Origin: JAFGGG01 sp964634205
GTDB taxonomy: Bacteria; Spirochaetota; Spirochaetia; SZUA-6; RPPD01
DNA length: 64,000 nt
NCBI GenBank assembly: GCA_964634205.1
Contig: CAZWKE010000010.1
Location: 26,341-90,340 of the forward strand
Direction: 5' to 3'
Both the position numbers and the translations under genes were made by a program. The first letter of the stretch is position 1, and each line of letters begins with the position of its first letter. The notes beneath the pieces were generated by a model. It was not told the origin of the DNA. It saw only the letters and a list, made by a program, of their open reading frames with translations, and made no database searches. Of this stretch, positions 35,466 to 43,527 are shown one piece after another.

Positions 35466-37260
35466 TTTTGGAGAAGTAATCGGTATTATTGGAAACATGG
35501 TCTCGGTGGCCTATAGCGGAAACACCCTGATGAATGAGGTGGCCTATGTCCAAGTGGGTGACAAAAGACTGAAGTCCGAGGTTATCCGCATTCGCGGTGA
35601 CCGAACGGAGATCCAGGTATTTGACAGTACGCGCGGCATCGGAATCGGGAATAAGGTGGAGTTTACCGGAGAGCTTTTGGCAGTGGTCCTGGGCCCCGGA
35701 CTTCTAGGGCAGATATTCGACGGACTGCAGAATCCCCTGCCCGAGCTGGCAAAACAGCACGGCTTCTTTCTGCAGCGGGGCGTGTACCTGAATCCCCTGC
35801 CGCCGGAACTTAAGTTCGAGTTCACCCCTGTGCTGAAACCCGGGGACACGGTAAAGCGTGCGGATACTTTGGGCACGGTTCCGGAAGGTATTTTTACACA
35901 CCGTATTATGGTCCCGTTTAACCTCTATGAAAGTTACACTGTACACTCGATTGTGTCCAAAGGCACCTACAGCATCAGGGACACGATTGCCGAAATCAAG
36001 GACGCGCACGGGAAGATCATCAAACTGTCCATGACCTTTGAGTGGCCGGTGAAGCGTCCCATAGACGCCTACGCCCAGCGCCTGAAACCCACCGAATCCC
36101 TGATCACCAAGGTGCGCATTGTGGACACCCTGGTGCCGGTGGCCAGAGGGGGAACCTACTGTATTCCCGGACCGTTCGGGGCGGGTAAGACCGTGTTGCA
36201 GCAGATCACCAGCCGCCACGCTGAAGTGGATATCGTAGTCATTACCGCCTGTGGTGAGCGCGCCGGTGAGGTTGTGGAAACCCTGCGTGAGTTTCCGGAA
36301 CTGACAGACCCACGCACGGGGAAATCCCTGATGGAGCGGACGATCATCATCTGTAATACCAGCTCCATGCCCGTGGCCGCCAGGGAAGCATCGGTGTATA
36401 CCGGAGTGACCCTGGCCGAGTACTATCGCCAGATGGGACTCAACGTACTGCTGCTGGCGGATTCCACCTCGCGTTGGGCCCAGGCCATGCGTGAAATGTC
36501 CGGACGTCTGGAAGAGATCCCCGGTGAAGAGGCCTTTCCCGCATATCTGGAATCGGTAATCGCCAGTTTTTATGAAAGGGCGGGGGTGGTTCGCCTGCAT
36601 GACGGGACTTACGGATCGGTTACCATCGGAGGAACCGTCAGCCCGGCCGGCGGTAATTTTGAGGAACCGGTTACCCAAAGTACCCTGAAGGTGGTGGGGG
36701 CTTTTCACGGCCTATCGCGTGAACGCTCGGATGCAAGACGCTATCCGGCTATTCACCCGCTGGACAGCTGGAGCAAATACCATGGGCCGGTGGATCAGGA
36801 AAAAACCACGTGGATGCGCAGCCTGCTTTTCAGGGGAAACGAAGTAAACCAGATGATGAAGGTCGTTGGTGAAGAAGGCACCAGCCTGGAAGACTATATT
36901 CTTTATTTGAAGAGTGAGTTTTTCGATTCGGTATATCTGCAGCAGAACGCATTCGACCCGGTGGATGCGTCCACCTCGGCCGAGCGCCAGCGATATGTAT
37001 TCGATACGATTTTACGGTTATTGTCTACCGATTATACCATAAGCAATAACGATGAAGCCCGTTCGTTTATGAACCAACTGCGGCAGCTGTTCTTGGATTG
37101 GAACGGCGCGGAGTGGAAGTCGGAAAAATTCTTTGACATAGAGAAGGAGCTCTACCGGTTGGCAGCGGACAAGAGCGGTCTTAAAAAGCATGAGCTGGAT
37201 GAGCGTTTGAATGAGTTGTTCCCGTCGCGCCCGGCGGCAGCAGTAGGAAAACAGGAGTAG
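35455..37260 (+). CDS. atpA: V-type ATPase catalytic subunit A
   Basis: 601 residues, typical for the catalytic subunit. P-loop GPFGAGKTVLQQ is at about residues 240-251, preceded by RIVDTLVPVARGGTYCIPG, with ACGERAGEVVETLREFPEL and LLADSTSRWAQAMREMSGRL following. The long insertion region before the P-loop distinguishes it from F-type beta. Forms the A3B3 head hydrolysing or making ATP on the cytoplasmic side. Confidence 0.97.
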   Translation: MERNFGEVIGIIGNMVSVAYSGNTLMNEVAYVQVGDKRLKSEVIRIRGDRTEIQVFDSTRGIGIGNKVEFTGELLAVVLGPGLLGQIFDGLQNPLPELAKQHGFFLQRGVYLNPLPPELKFEFTPVLKPGDTVKRADTLGTVPEGIFTHRIMVPFNLYESYTVHSIVSKGTYSIRDTIAEIKDAHGKIIKLSMTFEWPVKRPIDAYAQRLKPTESLITKVRIVDTLVPVARGGTYCIPGPFGAGKTVLQQITSRHAEVDIVVITACGERAGEVVETLREFPELTDPRTGKSLMERTIIICNTSSMPVAAREASVYTGVTLAEYYRQMGLNVLLLADSTSRWAQAMREMSGRLEEIPGEEAFPAYLESVIASFYERAGVVRLHDGTYGSVTIGGTVSPAGGNFEEPVTQSTLKVVGAFHGLSRERSDARRYPAIHPLDSWSKYHGPVDQEKTTWMRSLLFRGNEVNQMMKVVGEEGTSLEDYILYLKSEFFDSVYLQQNAFDPVDASTSAERQRYVFDTILRLLSTDYTISNNDEARSFMNQLRQLFLDWNGAEWKSEKFFDIEKELYRLAADKSGLKKHELDERLNELFPSRPAAAVGKQE

Positions 37261-37265
37261 AGGCG

Positions 37266-38597
37266 ATGCGTAAGGTATATAGTAAGATTGAACAGATAGT
37301 AGGGAACGTTATTACCGTAAAAGCGGACGGGATAAAATACGGCGAACTGGCCGAGGTGCGATCGGCCCACGGCAGCTCCCTGGCTGAAGTTATCCGTATG
37401 AATGAGAATATGATATCATTACAGGTGTTCGCGGGCAGCCGGGGAATTTCCACGGGTGACGAGGTGCGTTTCCTGGGGAATCCGATGCGGGTGAGTTTTT
37501 CCGAAAATCTTTTGGGAAGAATTTTCACCGGCGGCGGTGTGCCGCGTGACAAAGGGCCTGAGCTTACGGACAACCTGATCGAGATCGGTGGACCGTCCGT
37601 AAATCCGGCCAAGCGTATCATTCCCCGTAATATGATACGTACCGGAATTCCCATGATCGACGTGTTCAACTCATTGGTGGAATCACAAAAGCTGCCGATT
37701 TTTTCCGTCTCCGGTGAACCGTATAATGAGCTTCTGGCCCGCATTGCCATGCAGGCGGAGGTTGATATCATCGTCCTGGGCGGGTGCGGCCTCAAATACG
37801 ATGACTACCTGTTTTTCAAGGAAAGACTGGAGCAGGGCGGCGCCATGAGCAGGGCCATATTCTTTATCCATACGGCGGCCGACCCGGTGGTGGAATGCCT
37901 GCAGGTTCCGGATCTGGCGCTGGCCGTGGCCGAGCAGTTCGGTCTGCAGGGAAAGCGGGTGCTGGTACTGCTCTCCGATATGACGAACTTTGCGGATGCC
38001 TTGAAGGAGATTGCCATTACCATGGAACAGGTCCCGTCCAACCGCGGTTATCCGGGGGACCTTTACAGCCAGCTTGCGTCACGTTATGAAAAGGCCGTTG
38101 ATTTTGAGGGTGCGGGTTCGCTGACCGTACTGGCGGTAACCACCATGCCCGGTGATGATGTGACCCACCCTGTACCGGACAATACCGGTTATATCACCGA
38201 GGGCCAGTTTTACCTGCGCAACGGCAGGATCGAGCCCTTCGGTTCTTTGTCGCGTCTGAAACAACTGGTAAACAAGAACAGCAGGGAGGACCACCGCGCT
38301 CTGATGGACGGTATGATCAAACTTTATGCCCTGTACCAGGAAACGCTGGAGAAAAAGGCCATGGGATTCCGCATGTCGGAATGGGACAACAAGCTGCTGA
38401 AATACGGTGAGAGGTTCGAAAGCGGGCTGATGGACCTTTCGGTGAACATCTCCCTGGAAAACGCCCTGGACCGCGGTTGGGAAATTCTGGCGGACTGTCT
38501 TACCCCGGAAGAAAGCGGACTGCGGACCGAGCTTATTAAAAAATTCTGGCCGAAAGACAAAGAGGAAAATCCGGTTGGCAAAGATAAAACTGAGTAA
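37266..38597 (+). CDS. atpB: V-type ATPase regulatory subunit B
   Basis: 443 residues. Non-catalytic partner of A: the P-loop position has SVSGEPYNELLARIAMQ instead of GxxxxGKT, as expected for B subunits. Also LLSDMTNFADALKEIAITMEQ and GYPGDLYSQLASRYEKA. ATG is 5 bp after subunit A; its end overlaps subunit D by 23 bp. Confidence 0.96.
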   Translation: MRKVYSKIEQIVGNVITVKADGIKYGELAEVRSAHGSSLAEVIRMNENMISLQVFAGSRGISTGDEVRFLGNPMRVSFSENLLGRIFTGGGVPRDKGPELTDNLIEIGGPSVNPAKRIIPRNMIRTGIPMIDVFNSLVESQKLPIFSVSGEPYNELLARIAMQAEVDIIVLGGCGLKYDDYLFFKERLEQGGAMSRAIFFIHTAADPVVECLQVPDLALAVAEQFGLQGKRVLVLLSDMTNFADALKEIAITMEQVPSNRGYPGDLYSQLASRYEKAVDFEGAGSLTVLAVTTMPGDDVTHPVPDNTGYITEGQFYLRNGRIEPFGSLSRLKQLVNKNSREDHRALMDGMIKLYALYQETLEKKAMGFRMSEWDNKLLKYGERFESGLMDLSVNISLENALDRGWEILADCLTPEESGLRTELIKKFWPKDKEENPVGKDKTE

Positions 38598-39177
38598 AAC
38601 CGAACAGAAAAGACAGAAAGACGCCTTAAAACGTTTTTTACGATACTTGCCCACGCTTATCCTCAAGAAACAACAGCTGCAGATGGAGATGCGCAAAATA
38701 GAGATTGAGTTGGAAAAAAAACAGCAGCGCTACAACCGGCTGAATCATGATTTTGTGCAGTGGATCGCTGTTTTCGGTGAACCCGCAGATCTTGACCGTT
38801 TGGTTGTGGTAAAACAGGTGAAAACGCAGACCAGCAATATCGCGGGTATTGATATCCCGGTATTTGAAGGCGCTGTATTCGAAGATATTGAATACGACCT
38901 GTTCGAGACCCCCTTATGGATAGACAGGGGGCTGGAACAGCTCAAGGACCTTTCGGTTTTAAAACTGGAGCTTGATATTCTGCATTTTCAAAAGTTACTG
39001 TTGGGCGAAGAGCTGCGCATTACCAGCCAGAGAATAAATTTATTTGAAAAGGTAAAGATACCCGAGGCCAGGGAGAATATTCGCATTATTCAGATTTACC
39101 TGGGCGACCAGCAGATTGCCGCCGTTGTGCGCGGCAAAATCTCAAAGAACAAAATTATGAGGAGTCATGCCCGGTGA
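38575..39177 (+). CDS. atpD: V-type ATPase central stalk subunit D
   Basis: 200 residues, largely coiled-coil. N-terminal KIKLSKTEQKRQKDALKRFL and the following lysine-rich helix, and a C-terminal helix (LFEKVKIPEARENIRIIQIY), match the antiparallel coiled-coil axle. Overlaps B at its start and I at its end, so its translation is coupled with both. Confidence 0.93.
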   Translation: MAKIKLSKTEQKRQKDALKRFLRYLPTLILKKQQLQMEMRKIEIELEKKQQRYNRLNHDFVQWIAVFGEPADLDRLVVVKQVKTQTSNIAGIDIPVFEGAVFEDIEYDLFETPLWIDRGLEQLKDLSVLKLELDILHFQKLLLGEELRITSQRINLFEKVKIPEARENIRIIQIYLGDQQIAAVVRGKISKNKIMRSHAR

Positions 39178-40970
39178 TTGTTCCCATGAAAAAGGTGACA
39201 TTGATTGTGCTCGCTTCTGAAAAACAGGCCGCATTAAAAGATCTGGCCCGGCTGGGTGTGCTCGATATCGAGTCCAGTACCGTCCTCCACAGTGATTCTG
39301 ACGAGTTGGAAAGCCTGCGGGAAAGCCGGAACCTATTGCATAAAGGCCTTTTTTTACTGGACAAGGCTCCCGGGAACGATAAAAAAACAAAGGAATACAC
39401 CCCGGACAAGGCCCGTTCCCTGGCAATGGAAACCTGTGACCTGGCCGATCGGATTCATGAGCTGCAGGAAGAAGAGCTGAGGCTGCGGGCGGCGTCTGAC
39501 AGGATATCACCCTGGGGTGATTTCAAGCCGCAGGATATTCCGGAATTACGGGAAGCGGGAATGAACGTGCGGCTGTTCGAGATTGATGTAAAGAAACTAC
39601 GGTCTCTTTCCCCTGAAATTGATTATATTCTTGTGAATAAAGACAAGCATGTTGCCAGGATTGCCTGTGTGGCTGCGCCTGAAGGACCGCTTGCGGATTT
39701 GCATGAGTTTAAACTGCCGGAGCAGAGTCTTTCCGAAATCGGGACGCGGATACGGGAAGTGGAAAAAGAGCGTGCCCGGATGCAGTCCTCTCTGTGGGCC
39801 ATGGGCAAACACAAACACGCGTTTAAACAGGCATTAACCGAACTGGATAAAAGGATTGAGTTTGAAGAAGCAAACGTAAGCATGATCAATGACGGTGAGC
39901 TTTCTCACATCAGCGGATTCTGCCCGGAGCCCGCCGTCCCCGAGCTGAAACACGCGGCCGGGAAACACGGGTGGGCCCTGTTGATCGAGGAGCCGGGAGA
40001 AGGTGATCAGGTACCCACGTTGGTGAAGAACCCGCGTTGGATACGGATTATCAAACCGGTGTTTGACTTTCTGGGTACGGTTCCCGGATACCGGGAATAT
40101 GACATCAGTCTGTGGTTTTTATTGTTTTTCAGCATTTTCTTCGGTATGCTGATAGGTGACGCAGGGTACGGGATGTTTTTCCTGCTGCTGACGCTTGTTG
40201 TGCGCCTGGTTGCCAGAAAGGCGCCGCCGGAGTTTTTTATCCTGATGGGGGTTACGGGGTTTGTGACCGTGGTGTGGGGCGGAATTACCGGTACCTGGTT
40301 CGGCTCCGAAGCCATTGCCCGGAGTCCCCTGGTGTCCTGGATGATTATTCCCGCCATCTACAGTTTTAAACAGGGGAATACCAGCGCCATCCTGATGCAA
40401 TTCTGTTTTATCATCGGTACGGTGCATTTAAGCATTGCACGCCTGCAGAACTTTTTTCGCAGGCTGCCGAGCCTGAAGGCCTTTGCCGAACTGGGATGGT
40501 TGAGCATCATTATTGCGATGTATTTTATTGTGCTCTTCCTGATTTTGCAGCAGGACTTTAATCCCGTTATTGTTATTCTCCTGGGAGGCGGGCTGCTGTT
40601 GGTCATCCTTTTCAGCGAACAGCAGGGAAGGTTCATCAAAGGGGCGCTGATCGGCTTGGTGAAACTGCCTTTGAACATCCTTTCGGTCATCAGTACGTTT
40701 GCGGATGTGGTGTCGTATGTCAGGCTTTTTGCGGTGGGGCTTTCCGCACTGGAGATCGCCAAGGCCTTCAACGGGATGGCACAGAATGTCGGGTTTCAGG
40801 GGTTTGCCATTGCCGGCGCCGTCCTGATACTCTTTTTCGGACATGTGCTGAATATAGTACTGGGAATAATGGCCGTAGTGGTCCACGGTGTCAGGTTGAA
40901 TATGCTTGAGTATTCCGGGCAACTGGGCATGGAATGGACCGGAAAACCCTACAAGCCCTTTAAAGAATAG
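39174..40970 (+). CDS. atpI: V-type ATPase membrane subunit I (a-subunit)
   Basis: 598 residues. GTG 39174 overlaps the D stop (GTGA) with AGGAG upstream; ATG 39186 is possible. N-terminal cytoplasmic half is coiled-coil; C-terminal half has about seven membrane helices. Conserved GDAGYGMFF and the late helix DVVSYVRLFAVGLSALEIAKA, containing the essential arginine that faces the rotor ring, are present. Forms the ion half-channels. Confidence 0.95.
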   Translation: MIVPMKKVTLIVLASEKQAALKDLARLGVLDIESSTVLHSDSDELESLRESRNLLHKGLFLLDKAPGNDKKTKEYTPDKARSLAMETCDLADRIHELQEEELRLRAASDRISPWGDFKPQDIPELREAGMNVRLFEIDVKKLRSLSPEIDYILVNKDKHVARIACVAAPEGPLADLHEFKLPEQSLSEIGTRIREVEKERARMQSSLWAMGKHKHAFKQALTELDKRIEFEEANVSMINDGELSHISGFCPEPAVPELKHAAGKHGWALLIEEPGEGDQVPTLVKNPRWIRIIKPVFDFLGTVPGYREYDISLWFLLFFSIFFGMLIGDAGYGMFFLLLTLVVRLVARKAPPEFFILMGVTGFVTVVWGGITGTWFGSEAIARSPLVSWMIIPAIYSFKQGNTSAILMQFCFIIGTVHLSIARLQNFFRRLPSLKAFAELGWLSIIIAMYFIVLFLILQQDFNPVIVILLGGGLLLVILFSEQQGRFIKGALIGLVKLPLNILSVISTFADVVSYVRLFAVGLSALEIAKAFNGMAQNVGFQGFAIAGAVLILFFGHVLNIVLGIMAVVVHGVRLNMLEYSGQLGMEWTGKPYKPFKE

Positions 40971-41021
40971 TGAGTAAACTATGTGTGAATATAAATGTTC
41001 TAAGGAAGGAGATTGCATAAT

Positions 41022-41453
41022 ATGGATTTAGGTGGAATTGGTGTGGCTGCGGCGTTTGCGTTGTCCGCGTTAGGTTCGGCCCTGGGAACAGGAACGGCGG
41101 GTATGGCCGCCATTGGGGCCTGGAAAAAGTGTTTTGTGCAGAACAAGGCGGCTCCTTTTATTCTGCTGGCATTCGTCGGTGCGCCGTTGTCCCAAACTTT
41201 TTACGGTTATATTTTGATGAGCACCATGATTACCAGCACGGCAAATGCGTTTGCTAAATTGGGGGTCGGTGTTTTTGGCGGTATTGCCATCGGATTTTCG
41301 GCCTGGTTTCAGGGCAAGGCAGGGGCTTCCGCGTCTGACGCGATCGGTGAAACCGGTAAAGGCTTTGCCAATTATATCGCTGTTGTCGGTGTCATTGAGT
41401 CGGTAGCGCTGTTTGCCATGGTACTGTTGTTGATTTCGGTGAACAATATTTAA
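41022..41453 (+). CDS. atpK: V-type ATPase rotor-ring proteolipid subunit K
   Basis: 143 residues from ATG 41022, with AAGGAGA upstream. Four membrane helices in two hairpins. The ion-carrying glutamate is Glu126 in VGVIESVALFAM. The first hairpin has APLSQTFYGY (Ser57, Gln58, Tyr61) and the third helix WFQGKAG (Gln97), similar to the sodium-site residues of Enterococcus hirae NtpK. Ion choice, sodium or proton, is not proved. Last gene of the operon; ispG starts 6 bp later. Confidence 0.93.
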   Translation: MDLGGIGVAAAFALSALGSALGTGTAGMAAIGAWKKCFVQNKAAPFILLAFVGAPLSQTFYGYILMSTMITSTANAFAKLGVGVFGGIAIGFSAWFQGKAGASASDAIGETGKGFANYIAVVGVIESVALFAMVLLLISVNNI

Positions 41454-41459
41454 AAGACA

Positions 41460-42527
41460 ATGACGGATGATTGCGCGGAGCGCAGGAAAACCAATGCGGT
41501 ACGGGTAGGAGATGTTACCATCGGGGGCGGCTTTCCGCCGAGTGTGCAAAGTATGTGGAAGCTGCCCCTCTCCAAGGTTGATTCCTCCCTTGTGCACACG
41601 ATCGGACTGTTAAAGGGCAGGGGCCTTGATATCCTGCGCTTTGCCGTTCCGGATGAGACCGCCGCCCGCCTTCTCGGTGAGCTGGCTAAGCAGTCACCCG
41701 TACCGCTGGTGGCCGATATTCATTTCGATTACAAACTGGCACTCATCTGTCTGGATTATCCGTTGGCAAAAATCAGGATAAACCCCGGTAATATCGGGGC
41801 GGAATGGAAGGTGCGCGAGGTGATCAAAAAGGCCGGCGACAACGGCATGCCTATCCGCATCGGAGTAAACTCCGGCTCTCTGCCGTATAAATTGCGGGAC
41901 GCAAAGGATACGGCCATGGCCATGGTGACAGCCGCCGAGGATGAGCTTGAACTATGTAAAAAATATAATTTTTATAATCTGGTTTTTTCCCTGAAATCAC
42001 CGAATATCCGGCATACCGTCAGGGCCAACAAGCTGTTTTCCGAACGGTATCACTATCCACTGCACCTGGGTGTCACCGAAGCAGGCCCGCTTATTCCCGG
42101 CGTGGTGAAAAACGCCATTGCCGTCTATGCGCTCCTCTGTATGGGGATCGGAGATACAATACGGATCTCCCTTTCTACGGGAATTGAGGAAGAGATCGAG
42201 GCGGGCAGGGCAATCTTAAAGGCGGCGGGCCTTAAGTCCGATGAACCGGATATTATCTCCTGCCCAACCTGCGGCAGAACGGTATTTCCGGTAAAAGAGT
42301 TTTATGAAAAAATCAAACCCAAACTGCAGACGCTTCACAAAAACCTCCGCATTGCAATTATGGGATGCGCGGTGAACGGACCGGGGGAAGCCAGACAGGC
42401 GGATTTGGGAATTACCGGTACACAGAAACATGTAATTATCTTTAAAAAAGGTAAGGTAATCAGACGAGAATTAATAGAGAACGCTTTACCGATATTTTTG
42501 GAAGAATTGGACAGGTTACATGAGTAA
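41460..42527 (+). CDS. ispG: 4-hydroxy-3-methylbut-2-enyl-diphosphate synthase
   Basis: 355 residues, the short bacterial form. Seventh (penultimate) enzyme of the MEP isoprenoid pathway. TIM-barrel part: VQSMWKLPLSKVD, LVADIHFDYKLAL, KIRINPGNIG, LGVTEAGPL. The C-terminal iron-sulphur part keeps ISCPTCGRT and IMGCAVNGPGEA, the three cluster cysteines and glutamate. Directly follows the V-ATPase operon and overlaps the next gene by 8 bp. Confidence 0.97.
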   Translation: MTDDCAERRKTNAVRVGDVTIGGGFPPSVQSMWKLPLSKVDSSLVHTIGLLKGRGLDILRFAVPDETAARLLGELAKQSPVPLVADIHFDYKLALICLDYPLAKIRINPGNIGAEWKVREVIKKAGDNGMPIRIGVNSGSLPYKLRDAKDTAMAMVTAAEDELELCKKYNFYNLVFSLKSPNIRHTVRANKLFSERYHYPLHLGVTEAGPLIPGVVKNAIAVYALLCMGIGDTIRISLSTGIEEEIEAGRAILKAAGLKSDEPDIISCPTCGRTVFPVKEFYEKIKPKLQTLHKNLRIAIMGCAVNGPGEARQADLGITGTQKHVIIFKKGKVIRRELIENALPIFLEELDRLHE

Positions 42528-43467
42528 ATATATAAAAAGAATAATTCTGTATCTGATTTGTATTTTTGCGGCCGCATCGTATTACGCGGAAACCGTGGGG
42601 TCCGGCGGGAACGATTCGAACGGCCCTGCCTGGATCTCTTATCAAAAGGGCCTGTATGAGTACTCACGCGGTGAATACGGCCTTGCATTGAACTATTTCA
42701 AAGCGGCCCTGAACCGGAACCCGGTCATGCCGGAAGCCGAAATGGCGATCGGCGATGTGTATCTGGCCCAGGGAGAATATGTGATAGCGGAAAAACAGTA
42801 TCTGAAGGCCTATGATGAGCGCCGGGTGTTTTCCATCCCGGACCAAAAATATACCGTATTGTATAAACTGGCCGATCTGTATGAGCGCTGGAATAAATAT
42901 GATAAAATGGAAGCGGAACTCTTACACATTGTAGGAGATAGTGAGGTTTTTACCGGGGACCGGTATGCCTTCTTTAAACGAAAACTACAGGAATCATACC
43001 TTACCAAAGGCATAAACCGCATGGTAAAACTCTACCGCCTGAAGGATACGTTCGCCACTGAAGCGCATCTGAAGTTGGCGGTGTTCTATTACAAGACCGG
43101 GCGATATTACAATGCCTTTGAGAATTCGATTTTCGGCGTACTGACCATAATCTCCCAGGGGATTGATGCGCTAAAGGCCTGGATCCCGGATTATCCGGAA
43201 AGCAAACAATACCCTGAATTTGATCTGAAGGAGTTTTTGAACCTAGGATACAGCTACCAGCCGGTACGGGATTATCTTGAACGAATGCGCATTTTTGAGC
43301 AGCTTTATTACCTGGCTGCCATCTCCTATGTGCAGGGGGATGTAGCGGAAGCAAACCATATCTGGACCATTATCGCGGGCAACCCGCACTCCGGTAAAGC
43401 AGGACAACTGGCCGGGAGTCAGCTGAAAAACCCGCGGGTGTCGCCGCTTTTGCCCGCCGGAGAATAA
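42520..43467 (+). CDS. Exported TPR-containing protein
   Basis: 315 residues. N-terminal signal (IILYLICIFAAASYYAE). Tetratricopeptide-like repeats follow: GLYEYSRGEYGLALNYFKAA and DVYLAQGEYVIAEKQYLKAY. The rest is helical with LKLAVFYYKTGRYYNAFENS. Likely periplasmic; partner unknown. Its ATG lies inside the end of ispG, so it is cotranscribed. Confidence 0.75.
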   Translation: MSKYIKRIILYLICIFAAASYYAETVGSGGNDSNGPAWISYQKGLYEYSRGEYGLALNYFKAALNRNPVMPEAEMAIGDVYLAQGEYVIAEKQYLKAYDERRVFSIPDQKYTVLYKLADLYERWNKYDKMEAELLHIVGDSEVFTGDRYAFFKRKLQESYLTKGINRMVKLYRLKDTFATEAHLKLAVFYYKTGRYYNAFENSIFGVLTIISQGIDALKAWIPDYPESKQYPEFDLKEFLNLGYSYQPVRDYLERMRIFEQLYYLAAISYVQGDVAEANHIWTIIAGNPHSGKAGQLAGSQLKNPRVSPLLPAGE

Positions 43468-43478
43468 AAAAAAAGTGA

Positions 43479-43509
43479 TTGCATAAATCCTCCCTGTTTC
43501 AGTTATAAT
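43479..43509 (+). promoter_or_regulatory. Candidate promoter of the MBL-cNMP gene
   Basis: TTGCAT (43479-43484), 19-nt spacer, perfect TATAAT (43504-43509), followed by AAAGGGA and ATG 43528. The spacer is longer than ideal. Confidence 0.45.
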
Positions 43510-43527
43510 GAAGACAAAGGGAACGTA

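Noticed and set aside
35704..36708. Minus-strand open frame of 334 codons inside the V-ATPase A gene
   Set aside because: Antisense shadow of a highly conserved gene; composition is His/Gly/Arg-rich as expected for a shadow frame.
40428..41018. Minus-strand open frame antisense to V-ATPase subunit I
   Set aside because: Shadow of the conserved membrane subunit; no ribosome site or motif.
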